DNA of 53,864 nt from an uncultured bacterium (GTDB taxonomy: Bacteria; Bacillota; Clostridia; Peptostreptococcales; Anaerovoracaceae), in assembly GCA_905214195.1 (NCBI GenBank), contig CAJMLH010000010.1, forward strand, positions 1 to 53,864, in the 5' to 3' direction. A model generated the notes under the pieces. It was not told the origin of the DNA. It ran no database searches and saw only the letters and a list, made by a program, of their open reading frames with translations. Shown in pieces: positions 1 to 7,407 of the stretch. The position numbers were made by a program, and so were the translations under genes. How positions within the stretch are numbered: position 1 is the stretch's first letter; the number at the start of each line of letters is the position of its first letter.

Positions 1-344
1 TTGAAAAAGGCCAGGCTCATATCCAATCCACCTTTAACAATACTTTAGTTACTCTTACAGATATGGAAGGTAATGCGCTGTCATGGTCAAGCGCAGGTTC
101 CCTCGGATTCAAGGGTTCAAGAAAATCAACTCCGTTTGCGGCTCAGATGGCAGCAGAAGAAGCTGCTAAGGGCGCTATGGAACACGGCTTAAAGACTGTA
201 GAAGTTTATGTAAAGGGACCCGGTTCCGGAAGAGAAGCAGCTATAAGAGCTCTTCAGACAGCAGGACTTGATATCACTATGATTAAGGATATTACACCTA
301 TTCCACATAACGGATGCAGACCGCCGAAGAGAAGAAGAGTCTAA
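1..344 (+). CDS. rpsK: 30S ribosomal protein S11 (5' truncated by window edge)
   Basis: The open frame already runs at base 3, so the gene begins before the window; 113 residues are visible and the stop is at 342-344. The visible part starts in the conserved GQAHIQSTFNNT segment and contains the family signatures NALSWSSAG, GSRKSTPFAAQ and the C-terminal PIPHNGCRPPKRRRV. S11 sits on the platform of the small subunit and contacts 16S rRNA near the E site. It is followed 19 bases later by rpsD behind an AAAGGAGG site, as in the alpha operon of Firmicutes. An internal ATG at 63 is not the start, because conserved sequence continues upstream of it. Confidence 0.97.
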   Translation, partial: EKGQAHIQSTFNNTLVTLTDMEGNALSWSSAGSLGFKGSRKSTPFAAQMAAEEAAKGAMEHGLKTVEVYVKGPGSGREAAIRALQTAGLDITMIKDITPIPHNGCRPPKRRRV

Positions 345-363
345 GAAAGGAGGAGTAATTTAA

Positions 364-984
364 ATGGCAAGATATACAGATGCAAACTGCAAATTATGCA
401 GAAGAGAAGGTCAGAAGCTTTTCTTGAAAGGCGAAAGATGTTACAGCAGCAAGTGTGCTATTGAGAGAAGAAATTACGCTCCTGGACAGCACGGTCAGGC
501 AAGAAAGAAACAGTCTGAATACGGATTGCAGCTGAGAGAAAAGCAGAAAGCAAAGAGATTCTACGGAGTTCCTGAAACTCAGTTCAGAAACCTCTTTGAC
601 AAGGCTGCTAAGAAACAGGGTAAAACAGGTGAAAACCTGATGATTTTCCTGGAAACAAGATTGGATAATGTTGTTTTCAGACTTGGCTTTGCAGCTTCAA
701 GAAAAGAAGCAAGACAGCTTGTAACTCACGGACACTTTACTGTTAACGGAAAGAAAGCCGACATTCCTTCAATGGAATTAAAGGCAGGAGATGTTATCAA
801 AGTTAAAGAAAGAAGCACAAGCTCGCCTAAATTTAAAGAAATTAAAGATATGGCCATCACAGTTCCTGCATGGATGACTGTTGATGTTGATAAATTAGAA
901 GGTAAAGTCGTTGCTATGCCAAGAAGAGAAGACATAGATACTCCGATTGCAGAGCATTTAATCGTCGAATTGTATTCCAAGTAA
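364..984 (+). CDS. rpsD: 30S ribosomal protein S4
   Basis: 206 residues, the full family length. S4 nucleates 16S rRNA assembly and in Bacillus represses its own message. The N-terminus has a CX2C...CX4C cluster (Cys9, Cys12, Cys26, Cys31), the zinc-binding C+ form, and the S4 RNA-binding domain lies at about 95-160 (RLDNVVFRLGFA, then KEARQLVTHGH). The start is set by a strong AAAGGAGGAG site ending about 10 bases before ATG 364. It lies between rpsK and rpoA, the order found in the Gram-positive ribosomal operon. The neighbouring spacer (985-1131) could carry regulatory structure. Confidence 0.98.
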   Translation: MARYTDANCKLCRREGQKLFLKGERCYSSKCAIERRNYAPGQHGQARKKQSEYGLQLREKQKAKRFYGVPETQFRNLFDKAAKKQGKTGENLMIFLETRLDNVVFRLGFAASRKEARQLVTHGHFTVNGKKADIPSMELKAGDVIKVKERSTSSPKFKEIKDMAITVPAWMTVDVDKLEGKVVAMPRREDIDTPIAEHLIVELYSK

Positions 985-1131
985 GAAACTGTCAGGAGGT
1001 GGGCACATATTTATTGGGCAGTTTGCCCTTTAAAGCTTACCTCATACTCCTGCCGGAGTGCCGGTTCGGGATACAACTCGCACCGGCAAGATAAGTTTTC
1101 GCCAAACTTGGAATGAAAGGGAGGGTTTTGA
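985..1131 (+). other. Hairpin-rich spacer between rpsD and rpoA
   Basis: This 147-base spacer is long for the operon. It holds a small hairpin GGGCAGTTTGCCC near 1017-1029 and a better one in which TGCCGGT pairs with ACCGGCA across a 16-base loop that can itself pair CG with CG. CTTA before and TAAG after could close the second hairpin. No T-run follows, so it does not look like a terminator. It may be a processing site, an RNA stabiliser or a ribosomal-protein binding site; none of these is proven. Confidence 0.4.
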
Positions 1132-2076
1132 GTGATAGAAATCGAAAAACCAACAATCAATAAGCTGATTGATCAAGACGGATGTTACGGCAAATTTGTT
1201 GTTGAGCCGCTGGAAAGAGGCTACGGCACTACTTTGGGAAACGCACTTAGAAGAATACTTCTCAGTTCGCTTCCGGGCGCAGCTGTTACTTCAGTAAAAA
1301 TCGACGGAATACTTCATGAGTTTTCTACAATACCGGGAGTAAAAGAAGATGTTACAGAGATTATACTCAACTTAAAGAAGCTTGCTGTCAGATTAGAGGG
1401 TGAAAGCACCAAGAGAGCTATTATCAACGCTGTAGGTCCTAAAGAAGTTACAGCCGCAGATATTATATGCGATTCGGATATGGAAATTTTCAATTCGGAT
1501 TTGCACATAGCAACACTCGAAGAAAACGCTACACTCGTAATGGAAATAAACTTTGCCAGAGGCAGAGGTTATGTTCCTGCTGAACAAAACAAGAATGAGA
1601 GCACACCTATATCTGTAATTCCGGTGGACTCCATTTACACACCTGTAAGAAAGGTGAACTTCACTGTTGAGAATACAAGAGTCGGTCAGGTAACTGACTA
1701 TGACAGACTTGTTCTTGAAATCTGGACAGACGGTTCGATAACACCTGAAGAAGGTGTGTCTATCGGAGCAAAGATAATGCAGGAACATTTGAATCTGTTC
1801 ATTCAGCTGACTGATACTACAGACGCAATGGAAATCATGGTTGAGAAAGAGGAAGACCAGAAAGAAAAGGCTCTCGAAATGACTATCGAAGAACTGGAAC
1901 TTTCGGTAAGATCCTTTAACTGTCTCAAGAGAGCTGCTATCAACACAGTTGAAGAGCTTACTCAAAAGACAGAAGACGACATGATGAAAGTAAGAAACTT
2001 AGGAAAGAAATCTCTTGATGAAGTAAAAGCAAAATTGGAAGAATTAGGGCTTAGCCTTAAGCCAAGCGATGACTAA
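1132..2076 (+). CDS. rpoA: DNA-directed RNA polymerase subunit alpha
   Basis: 314 residues, starting at GTG 1132 behind AAAGGGAGGG. The N-terminal domain (about 1-230) carries the dimerisation signature ERGYGTTLGNALRRILLSS and the C-terminal domain (about 245-314) carries ELELSVRSFNCLKRA and VRNLGKKSLDEV, the UP-element and activator-binding surface. It assembles the polymerase core as a dimer. Position between rpsD and rplQ is standard. No anomaly was seen in either domain. Confidence 0.98.
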   Translation: MIEIEKPTINKLIDQDGCYGKFVVEPLERGYGTTLGNALRRILLSSLPGAAVTSVKIDGILHEFSTIPGVKEDVTEIILNLKKLAVRLEGESTKRAIINAVGPKEVTAADIICDSDMEIFNSDLHIATLEENATLVMEINFARGRGYVPAEQNKNESTPISVIPVDSIYTPVRKVNFTVENTRVGQVTDYDRLVLEIWTDGSITPEEGVSIGAKIMQEHLNLFIQLTDTTDAMEIMVEKEEDQKEKALEMTIEELELSVRSFNCLKRAAINTVEELTQKTEDDMMKVRNLGKKSLDEVKAKLEELGLSLKPSDD

Positions 2077-2188
2077 TCGCTCCATATAAGAGATGTGAAG
2101 TTTTCTCTCCGCCGCCTTTAGATGAGGGAGTACCATGATTTTAGAGGTGCGTGAGAGAGACGAATTTGCAAGAAAGGAGAATCTTGAA

Positions 2189-2530
2189 ATGCCAGGATAC
2201 AGAAAACTGGGAAGACCTTCTGCTCACAGAAAATCAATGATGAGAAACCTTGTAACTGATTTGTTCAGAGAAGGCAGAATTCAGACTACTGATTGCAGAG
2301 CAAAAGAAACCAGAAGAGAAGCAGAAAAACTGATTACATTGGCAAAGCGTGGAGACCTTCACGCAAGAAGACAGGTTTTATCCTATGTTTTCGATGAAAG
2401 CGTAGTTACAAAACTGTTCGATGAAATTGCACCTAAATATGCCGACAGAAACGGTGGATATACAAGAATTCTGAAGTTAGGACCTCGTCAGGGAGATAAC
2501 GCAGAAGTTGTATTCTTAGAATTAGTTTAA
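2189..2530 (+). CDS. rplQ: 50S ribosomal protein L17
   Basis: 113 residues, starting with the family N-terminus MPGYRKLGRPSAHR at ATG 2189, preceded by AGAAAGGAGA at a good distance. L17 binds 23S rRNA near the tunnel exit. An in-frame ATG at 2135 with its own GAGGGAG site would add 18 residues that the family lacks; it could give a small amount of extended protein or act as a coupling leader, but I take 2189 as the true start. It is the last gene of the operon, followed by a strong terminator. Confidence 0.96.
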   Translation: MPGYRKLGRPSAHRKSMMRNLVTDLFREGRIQTTDCRAKETRREAEKLITLAKRGDLHARRQVLSYVFDESVVTKLFDEIAPKYADRNGGYTRILKLGPRQGDNAEVVFLELV

Positions 2531-2548
2531 TATAATCAAAAAATTAAA

Positions 2549-2597
2549 GGAGCCGTCTCCGATAACGAAAATTTTCGTTATCGGGCGGCTCTTTTGC
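2549..2597 (+). terminator. Rho-independent terminator after rplQ
   Basis: GAGCCG and CCGATAACGAAAA pair with TTTTCGTTATCGG and CGGCTC, followed by TTTT. It closes the ribosomal protein operon 18 bases after the rplQ stop. Confidence 0.92.
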
Positions 2598-2611
2598 TTT
2601 AGAATTATTAC

Positions 2612-3213
2612 TTATTTCGACTTTAGATTTTTGTCCGCACCGGATTTTCTGATTAAGTGAATCAGTTCTTTAAGGATAACGGAGTCGTTGTCATAATCTT
2701 CTTGATTTACCCAGCGCAGCATAGATAGCTTTTCATTTAAAAAATGCAGATTGGTATCGAAAAAGCAGGTGTTTTTCTCCAAATGTACATAAACCTTTTT
2801 CTCTCCTTGAAGCTTGCTGTACAGTTCTTTATTCCTTTCAGTCTCAGGCAATTCAAGGAATATGGGGGAAAAGTCAACAACCTCCCGATTAAGGGAAAGC
2901 CGCAAATTCTCCTTGAATATTCTGTACTGACTGTCCCACACAGTAACTTCCTCGCAGTCGAAATTGGAATATAAATATTTCAATATATTTTGATATGAGT
3001 AGGGGCGAGGTACAATCGTACTCTTTATTTCTTTATAAATCTTATCGTTATATTTTTGGCTTCGGAATCTTCGCAGAAAGATACGGCAACTCCCGGCTGT
3101 GAAAATATTTCGATTCTTTTTTTGCGCATTATATGAATCCTTTTAATGAAATCGCTTGCAACAAAGTTTGTGATTATTATATCATGCATCTTTGGAACTG
3201 TACAGGGGTTCAA
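2612..3213 (-). pseudogene. Interrupted hypothetical gene (two overlapping frames)
   Basis: On the minus strand one frame runs from about 3213 (TTG, or ATG near 3189) to a stop at 3025. A second frame is open from upstream of 3040 to a stop at 2612 and encodes a charged protein ending GADKNLKSK. The two overlap near an A-rich stretch, so a single-base frameshift would join them into roughly 190 residues. The second frame has no ATG near its 5' end (only TTG at 2983), and no good ribosome site precedes the first. I do not recognise the family. It may be a decayed gene, a sequencing error, or two fortuitous frames. Confidence 0.4.
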
Positions 3214-3303
3214 GAAGCAGTAGGCAAAGTCTTATATTGGTAAGCACATATCTGTGTATTCTGTATACAAAATTCTCAAAACGGTTTCATGGAATAAAAC
3301 CCC

Positions 3304-3388
3304 AAAAAATGTAAGAAATGGAAAAAATACGCCTAAATATGCATAAAAACACAAAAAATATCGAAAATTTATCAAAAATACCACAAAA
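3304..3388. other. Phased A-tracts (predicted intrinsically curved DNA)
   Basis: Nine A-runs of 3-6 bases, all on the plus strand, are centred near 3306, 3317, 3324, 3336, 3347, 3355, 3365, 3376 and 3386, mostly 10-11 bases apart, that is once per helical turn. They end 15 bases before the -35 box of the iclR promoter. Such phasing bends DNA and often boosts transcription or seats nucleoid proteins. Confidence 0.7.
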
Positions 3389-3403
3389 TCAATGAATAAG
3401 TTG

Positions 3404-3431
3404 TTGACACAGGGGAGAGAAATGATATAAT
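3404..3431 (+). promoter_or_regulatory. Sigma-A promoter for the iclR gene/operon
   Basis: Perfect TTGACA (3404-3409) and TATAAT (3426-3431) separated by 16 bases, 33 bases upstream of the start codon. Confidence 0.85.
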
Positions 3432-3463
3432 ATTAACAACAAAGGGAAAGAGAGTTTTACTTG

Positions 3464-4252
3464 ATGAAACAACAAAGAGATGGAAAAGACTACAATATTC
3501 GTTCGGTAGAGAGAGCCTTAAGTGCTTTGCAATGCTTCAGCGGCAATATGAGAGAGATTTCATTGATGGAATTTTCAAAGATGCTGTCTCTGAACAAAAG
3601 CACTGCATTTCGCATTTTGACAACCCTGAAGAATGCAGGCTTTGTAGAACTGACGGAAAACGGCAAATACATACTCGGAGTTGAAATATCAAGACTCGGA
3701 AGACTCACTGATAATTTTGCGCTTTTGAAGCGTGAGGGGCAGCCGGTATTGCAAAAACTGGCAGAGCTCAGCGGTGAGACTCTGGCATTATGTTCATACG
3801 AGAACGGAAGAATGACATGCATAGCCAAAGTGGAAAGCGAAAAGGTTCTCAAATGCACATGTGTTTTAAACTCGGATATCCCTATGCTAAAAGGAGCTAC
3901 CGGAAGAAGCGCCCTTGCATATCTTTCGGCGGAAGAGCTTGAACGCTGCATCAAAATTCAGAGAATGGCAGGTAATCTCGATTGTGCTGATGATGAAATT
4001 GCTGCGGTAATTTCGGAAATCAGAAAGAAAGGATATTATGTCAGCCACAGCGAATATGATGAAAATGTCAATGCTCTTGGGATTCCTGTTTTCGGAAAAC
4101 ACGGAGATGTTGTAGGCAGTATAAGCATTATAGGGCCTGACAGCAGATTTGTGGATGATGCTATTATTAAAATTTTACCTGATGTTTTGAAGGAAACAAA
4201 ACTTTTATCCGAAAAGCTGGGATACGAAGAAACGGCTCCTAAAATCTTATAG
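3464..4252 (+). CDS. IclR-family transcriptional regulator
   Basis: 262 residues from ATG 3464; a TTG one codon earlier is possible. An AAAGGGAAAGAG ribosome site precedes it. The N-terminal winged helix (about 12-73) reads VERALSALQCF...NKSTAFRILTTLKNAGFVE...YILG, and the effector-binding IclR domain fills about 85-250 (LALCSYENGRMTCIAKVES, ALGIPVFGKHGDVVGSISI). IclR proteins sense small metabolites and control adjacent catabolic genes. The gene lies directly upstream of and co-oriented with a transporter and four hydrolases, so it is the likely regulator of that operon. Its own promoter sits behind curved DNA. Confidence 0.93.
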   Translation: MKQQRDGKDYNIRSVERALSALQCFSGNMREISLMEFSKMLSLNKSTAFRILTTLKNAGFVELTENGKYILGVEISRLGRLTDNFALLKREGQPVLQKLAELSGETLALCSYENGRMTCIAKVESEKVLKCTCVLNSDIPMLKGATGRSALAYLSAEELERCIKIQRMAGNLDCADDEIAAVISEIRKKGYYVSHSEYDENVNALGIPVFGKHGDVVGSISIIGPDSRFVDDAIIKILPDVLKETKLLSEKLGYEETAPKIL

Positions 4253-4306
4253 CGATGATATGAAGTCTGAAGATTGAATATCAAGGACAGAAAGGAAAGG
4301 ACCACA

Positions 4307-5896
4307 ATGGAAAGCTATGGAATTTTAGCACTGCTGCCGGCGGCGATAGTTATCATACTTGCGCTGGCAACAAAGAAAACACATCTTTCATTATGCATCG
4401 GAATTTTTATCGGTGTAATCATTTTATGCGGAGGAAACCCTCTTACAGCATTCCCTGTAATGTTCAGAGATTACATCATTCCGCCGCTTACAAGTGAAGG
4501 AAACATCAGAACTCTTATAATAATCGTAGTAATTCAGGGAATGGCGAGAATGCTCAAGTTGACAGGAGCAGGTCCTGCTATGGCCAACGCTATCAAAAAA
4601 GTAGTAAAATCCAAGCGTGGAGCAGAAACCATAACCACAGTAGCAGGCTTTGCATTTATTTATACAGAACCTTGCTTCCTGCTCGGCGTTGTAATGAGAC
4701 CTATAACCGAAGCTTACAATGTTGCTAAAATCAAGTTGGCATATATATGCGACTCATTGGGATGCAACATGGCAGCGCTTTCTCCTATATGCAGCTACGG
4801 CCCTTACTATGTAGGACTTATTGCAGCAGAGCTGGCAGCTTTGGGACTTGCAGGAGACGGATGGAATTATTACGGCGAATACTGGACACATAACTTCTAT
4901 TCCATCATCGCAGTTCTGCTTGTTTACTTCGTATGTATTACAGGTAAAGACATAGGAAAGCTTTGGCTGGCAGAAAGAAGAGCCGATGTTACAGGAAGAC
5001 TTACAGCTCCCGGAGATGTTCCGGTTGTCCCTGACCAGGCTGACGAAATAGCAGACCCTGACAAGCATTATCCGTTGATTAACTTTATAGTACCTATGGC
5101 AGTTATGCTTATAGTTATGCTCGGCTGCGTATTCTGGGAAGGCAATATCGTAGAAAACGGCTTAATCGGCTCATTCAGAAATTGTACGATGACTCTTACA
5201 ATCGTTTGCGGACTTACAGCCGCAGGTTTGTCCTCTATCGTTGTGGGCGCATGCGAAAAGATGTTCACATTGGTTGAGGGCTTCCAGAAATGGCTTGACG
5301 GATGTTTTATAGCTCTTAATGTAGTAATGATTCTGGCTCTTGCATGGGCGCTTTCAAGCGTATCATCCGCACTGGATCTGGCAGGAGTAGTAGCAGCAGC
5401 AGTTGATAAGATAGGCGTTTCGCCTGCAATTCTGCCGGCATTCATATTTGTTGCCGGAGGAATAATGTCTTTCGCAACAGGAAGCTCATGGGGAACAACA
5501 GCTCTGCTGATGCCTATCGCAGTTCCTATCTGTTACGGATACGGACTGGGAATCGGTATCGGAGCAGCAGCAGCAGTAGCAGGCGGACTTTTCGGAGACC
5601 ACTGTTCACCTATTTCCGATACTACAATCAAAGCTTCCATGGCTTCGGGAAGCGACCATATAGCGCATGTTTCAAGTCAGCTTCCATATGCTTTGACAGC
5701 CGGTGCAGCAACATTTGTTGCATATCTGGTTGACGGACTGACCAACAGCTTGATTTTAGGTATAGTTGCCGGTTTTGCAGTAGCCGTTGTAGCAATACTG
5801 GTTCAGAATAAAATTACAGTTAACAAGTACAAAGATTACGACTTTAACGCAGAACTTACAGAAGCTGATAAAGCAACGGCACAGGCAGGGGTTTAA
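4307..5896 (+). CDS. NhaC-family membrane antiporter (substrate unknown)
   Basis: 529 residues from ATG 4307, with AAAGGAAAGG just upstream. About 11-12 hydrophobic segments. The second half has the family signature GDHCSPISDTTI within a glycine-rich region. In the first half the FIDDY motif usual in this family is replaced by FIYTEPCF. NhaC relatives exchange sodium or protons for each other or for organic acids and amines. Being first in an operon of ring hydrolases, it more likely imports the operon's substrate than serves pH control (inference). A 22-bp palindrome covers its stop codon. Confidence 0.88.
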   Translation: MESYGILALLPAAIVIILALATKKTHLSLCIGIFIGVIILCGGNPLTAFPVMFRDYIIPPLTSEGNIRTLIIIVVIQGMARMLKLTGAGPAMANAIKKVVKSKRGAETITTVAGFAFIYTEPCFLLGVVMRPITEAYNVAKIKLAYICDSLGCNMAALSPICSYGPYYVGLIAAELAALGLAGDGWNYYGEYWTHNFYSIIAVLLVYFVCITGKDIGKLWLAERRADVTGRLTAPGDVPVVPDQADEIADPDKHYPLINFIVPMAVMLIVMLGCVFWEGNIVENGLIGSFRNCTMTLTIVCGLTAAGLSSIVVGACEKMFTLVEGFQKWLDGCFIALNVVMILALAWALSSVSSALDLAGVVAAAVDKIGVSPAILPAFIFVAGGIMSFATGSSWGTTALLMPIAVPICYGYGLGIGIGAAAAVAGGLFGDHCSPISDTTIKASMASGSDHIAHVSSQLPYALTAGAATFVAYLVDGLTNSLILGIVAGFAVAVVAILVQNKITVNKYKDYDFNAELTEADKATAQAGV

Positions 5897-5905
5897 ACCC
5901 CTGCC
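5884..5905. repeat. 22-bp perfect palindrome over the NhaC stop codon
   Basis: GGCAGGGG is followed by TTTAAA and its exact complement CCCCTGCC. The stop codon TAA (5894-5896) lies at the centre. No T-run follows, so as RNA it would be a stable hairpin between the transporter and the amidohydrolase rather than a terminator; as DNA it could be a dimer-binding operator. Confidence 0.75.
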
Positions 5906-5938
5906 GATGTGCTTGTTACAGGACATACGGAGAGAAAA

Positions 5939-7363
5939 ATGAAAAATATAGATATGATTGTGCATACGCATCATATGTACACGATGCAAGGCGACGGAGT
6001 AGGATATGTAAAAGACAATTCCGTTGCCGTCGACGGTGGAAAGATAATAGATATAGCGCCTAAGACGGAAATCGAAAAGGCTTACCAAGCAAAAGAAACC
6101 GTAGACGGAACAAAATACATAGCGCTTCCGGGACTGATAGACGGACATATGCACACAACTTCGAGCATATTGAGAGGCGTGGCACAGGATGTAGGTAACT
6201 GGATGATGCATGGCACGGCTCCGTTCCTTGTAAATGCCACAAGAGAAACAAGAGCTGCCGGAGGAAGGCTCGGCGTAGCGGAGGCCATATTAAACGGAAC
6301 TACGACAATCGGAGACGAAGGACCTTTTGAAGCTGCCGTATGTGAATTTGTGGCGAAAGCAGGAGTCAGAGGAAATATAGGATGCCGTATAAGAAGCGCA
6401 CTTGATAAGGTTTATGCTCCCGGAGAGCTTTACGACTACGATAAAGCTTATACGGAAGAGACTTTTGCAGAGACAATGGAGATCTTCAACAAGTGGCACG
6501 GCGCCGAAAATGACAGAATACGAGTGATGTTCGCACCGCAGGGAGCGGACTTTGTCAGTGAAGAGGTTCTGTTTAAGGCTCAGGAGCTTGCAAAGAAAAA
6601 CAATACCTTTGTATACATGCACTTGTCTCAGGGAGACAGAGAGACAAAGCAGATGCTGATGAGATACGGCAAAAGAACCATTGACTTCCTTGAAGAAAGA
6701 AATCTCCTGGATGACAGACTTATAGGCATACATCTTACCAATGCACAAGAGGATGAAGTTAGACGCATAGTAGAGCACGGCAGCCGAATGGTGGTATGCT
6801 CTGCTGCCATAGGCATAATCGACGGAGTAGTTCCTCCGGCAAAGCAATTTCAGGAGTTTGGCGGTCGTGTAGGAATGGGAAGCGATCAGGCCAACGGCAA
6901 CAACGAACATAACATGTTCAATGAAATGCGTATGACGGCATTGTTCAACAAGATAAAATATGAAGACCCGGAAGTAATGCCATGCTGGAAAGTTTTGAGA
7001 ATGGCGACCATAGAGGGGGCTCGTGCAATCGGTATAGATGATGTCACAGGATCCATAGAAAAAGGCAAAGATGCAGATATGATACTGGTAAGAACCGATG
7101 TACCTGCAATGCAGCCTGTTTATGAGGCTCCAATGAGAAACATAGTGCCTAACCTTGTTTACGGAGCAAGCGGCAGAGATGTGGACACGGTAATAGCAGG
7201 CGGCAAAATTATAGTTAAAAACAGAAAACCGCTTACCTTTGACTTAGAAGAAATAACGGCGGAGGCACAGGAGGCGGCAGACAAGCTTGTACCTGCGGCA
7301 GAGCCGGTATTCTGGGAAGTAAACGGAGTAAATGCTAAATATATGAAAGAAGGAAAGCTTTAG
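5939..7363 (+). CDS. Amidohydrolase, cytosine/guanine deaminase-like (SsnA/chlorohydrolase group), Gln variant
   Basis: 474 residues from ATG 5939, with GGAGAG just upstream. Metal-dependent TIM-barrel hydrolase: His70-Met-His72, His228, His265 and Asp316 (GSDQ) supply the metal ligands. The HxxE motif that carries the catalytic Glu in guanine and SAH deaminases reads HLSQ (Gln231). RGVAQDVGNWM and TTTIGDE match the deaminase group. Expected chemistry is hydrolysis of a ring C-N (amidine) bond; the Gln suggests altered chemistry or a different leaving group. A paralogue at 32450 shares the Gln. The operon context points to cyclic nitrogen compounds. Confidence 0.88.
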   Translation: MKNIDMIVHTHHMYTMQGDGVGYVKDNSVAVDGGKIIDIAPKTEIEKAYQAKETVDGTKYIALPGLIDGHMHTTSSILRGVAQDVGNWMMHGTAPFLVNATRETRAAGGRLGVAEAILNGTTTIGDEGPFEAAVCEFVAKAGVRGNIGCRIRSALDKVYAPGELYDYDKAYTEETFAETMEIFNKWHGAENDRIRVMFAPQGADFVSEEVLFKAQELAKKNNTFVYMHLSQGDRETKQMLMRYGKRTIDFLEERNLLDDRLIGIHLTNAQEDEVRRIVEHGSRMVVCSAAIGIIDGVVPPAKQFQEFGGRVGMGSDQANGNNEHNMFNEMRMTALFNKIKYEDPEVMPCWKVLRMATIEGARAIGIDDVTGSIEKGKDADMILVRTDVPAMQPVYEAPMRNIVPNLVYGASGRDVDTVIAGGKIIVKNRKPLTFDLEEITAEAQEAADKLVPAAEPVFWEVNGVNAKYMKEGKL

Positions 7364-7407
7364 AGATTTCCTTTTCATGACACAAATTTTATTTGGAAAG
7401 AGGCTTG

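Noticed and set aside
1393..1965. 190-residue open frame antisense to rpoA
   Set aside because: Lies wholly within rpoA, Cys/Tyr/Phe-rich shadow composition and no ribosome site.
6290..6910. 206-residue open frame antisense to the amidohydrolase
   Set aside because: Fully inside a well-supported gene, with shadow composition.
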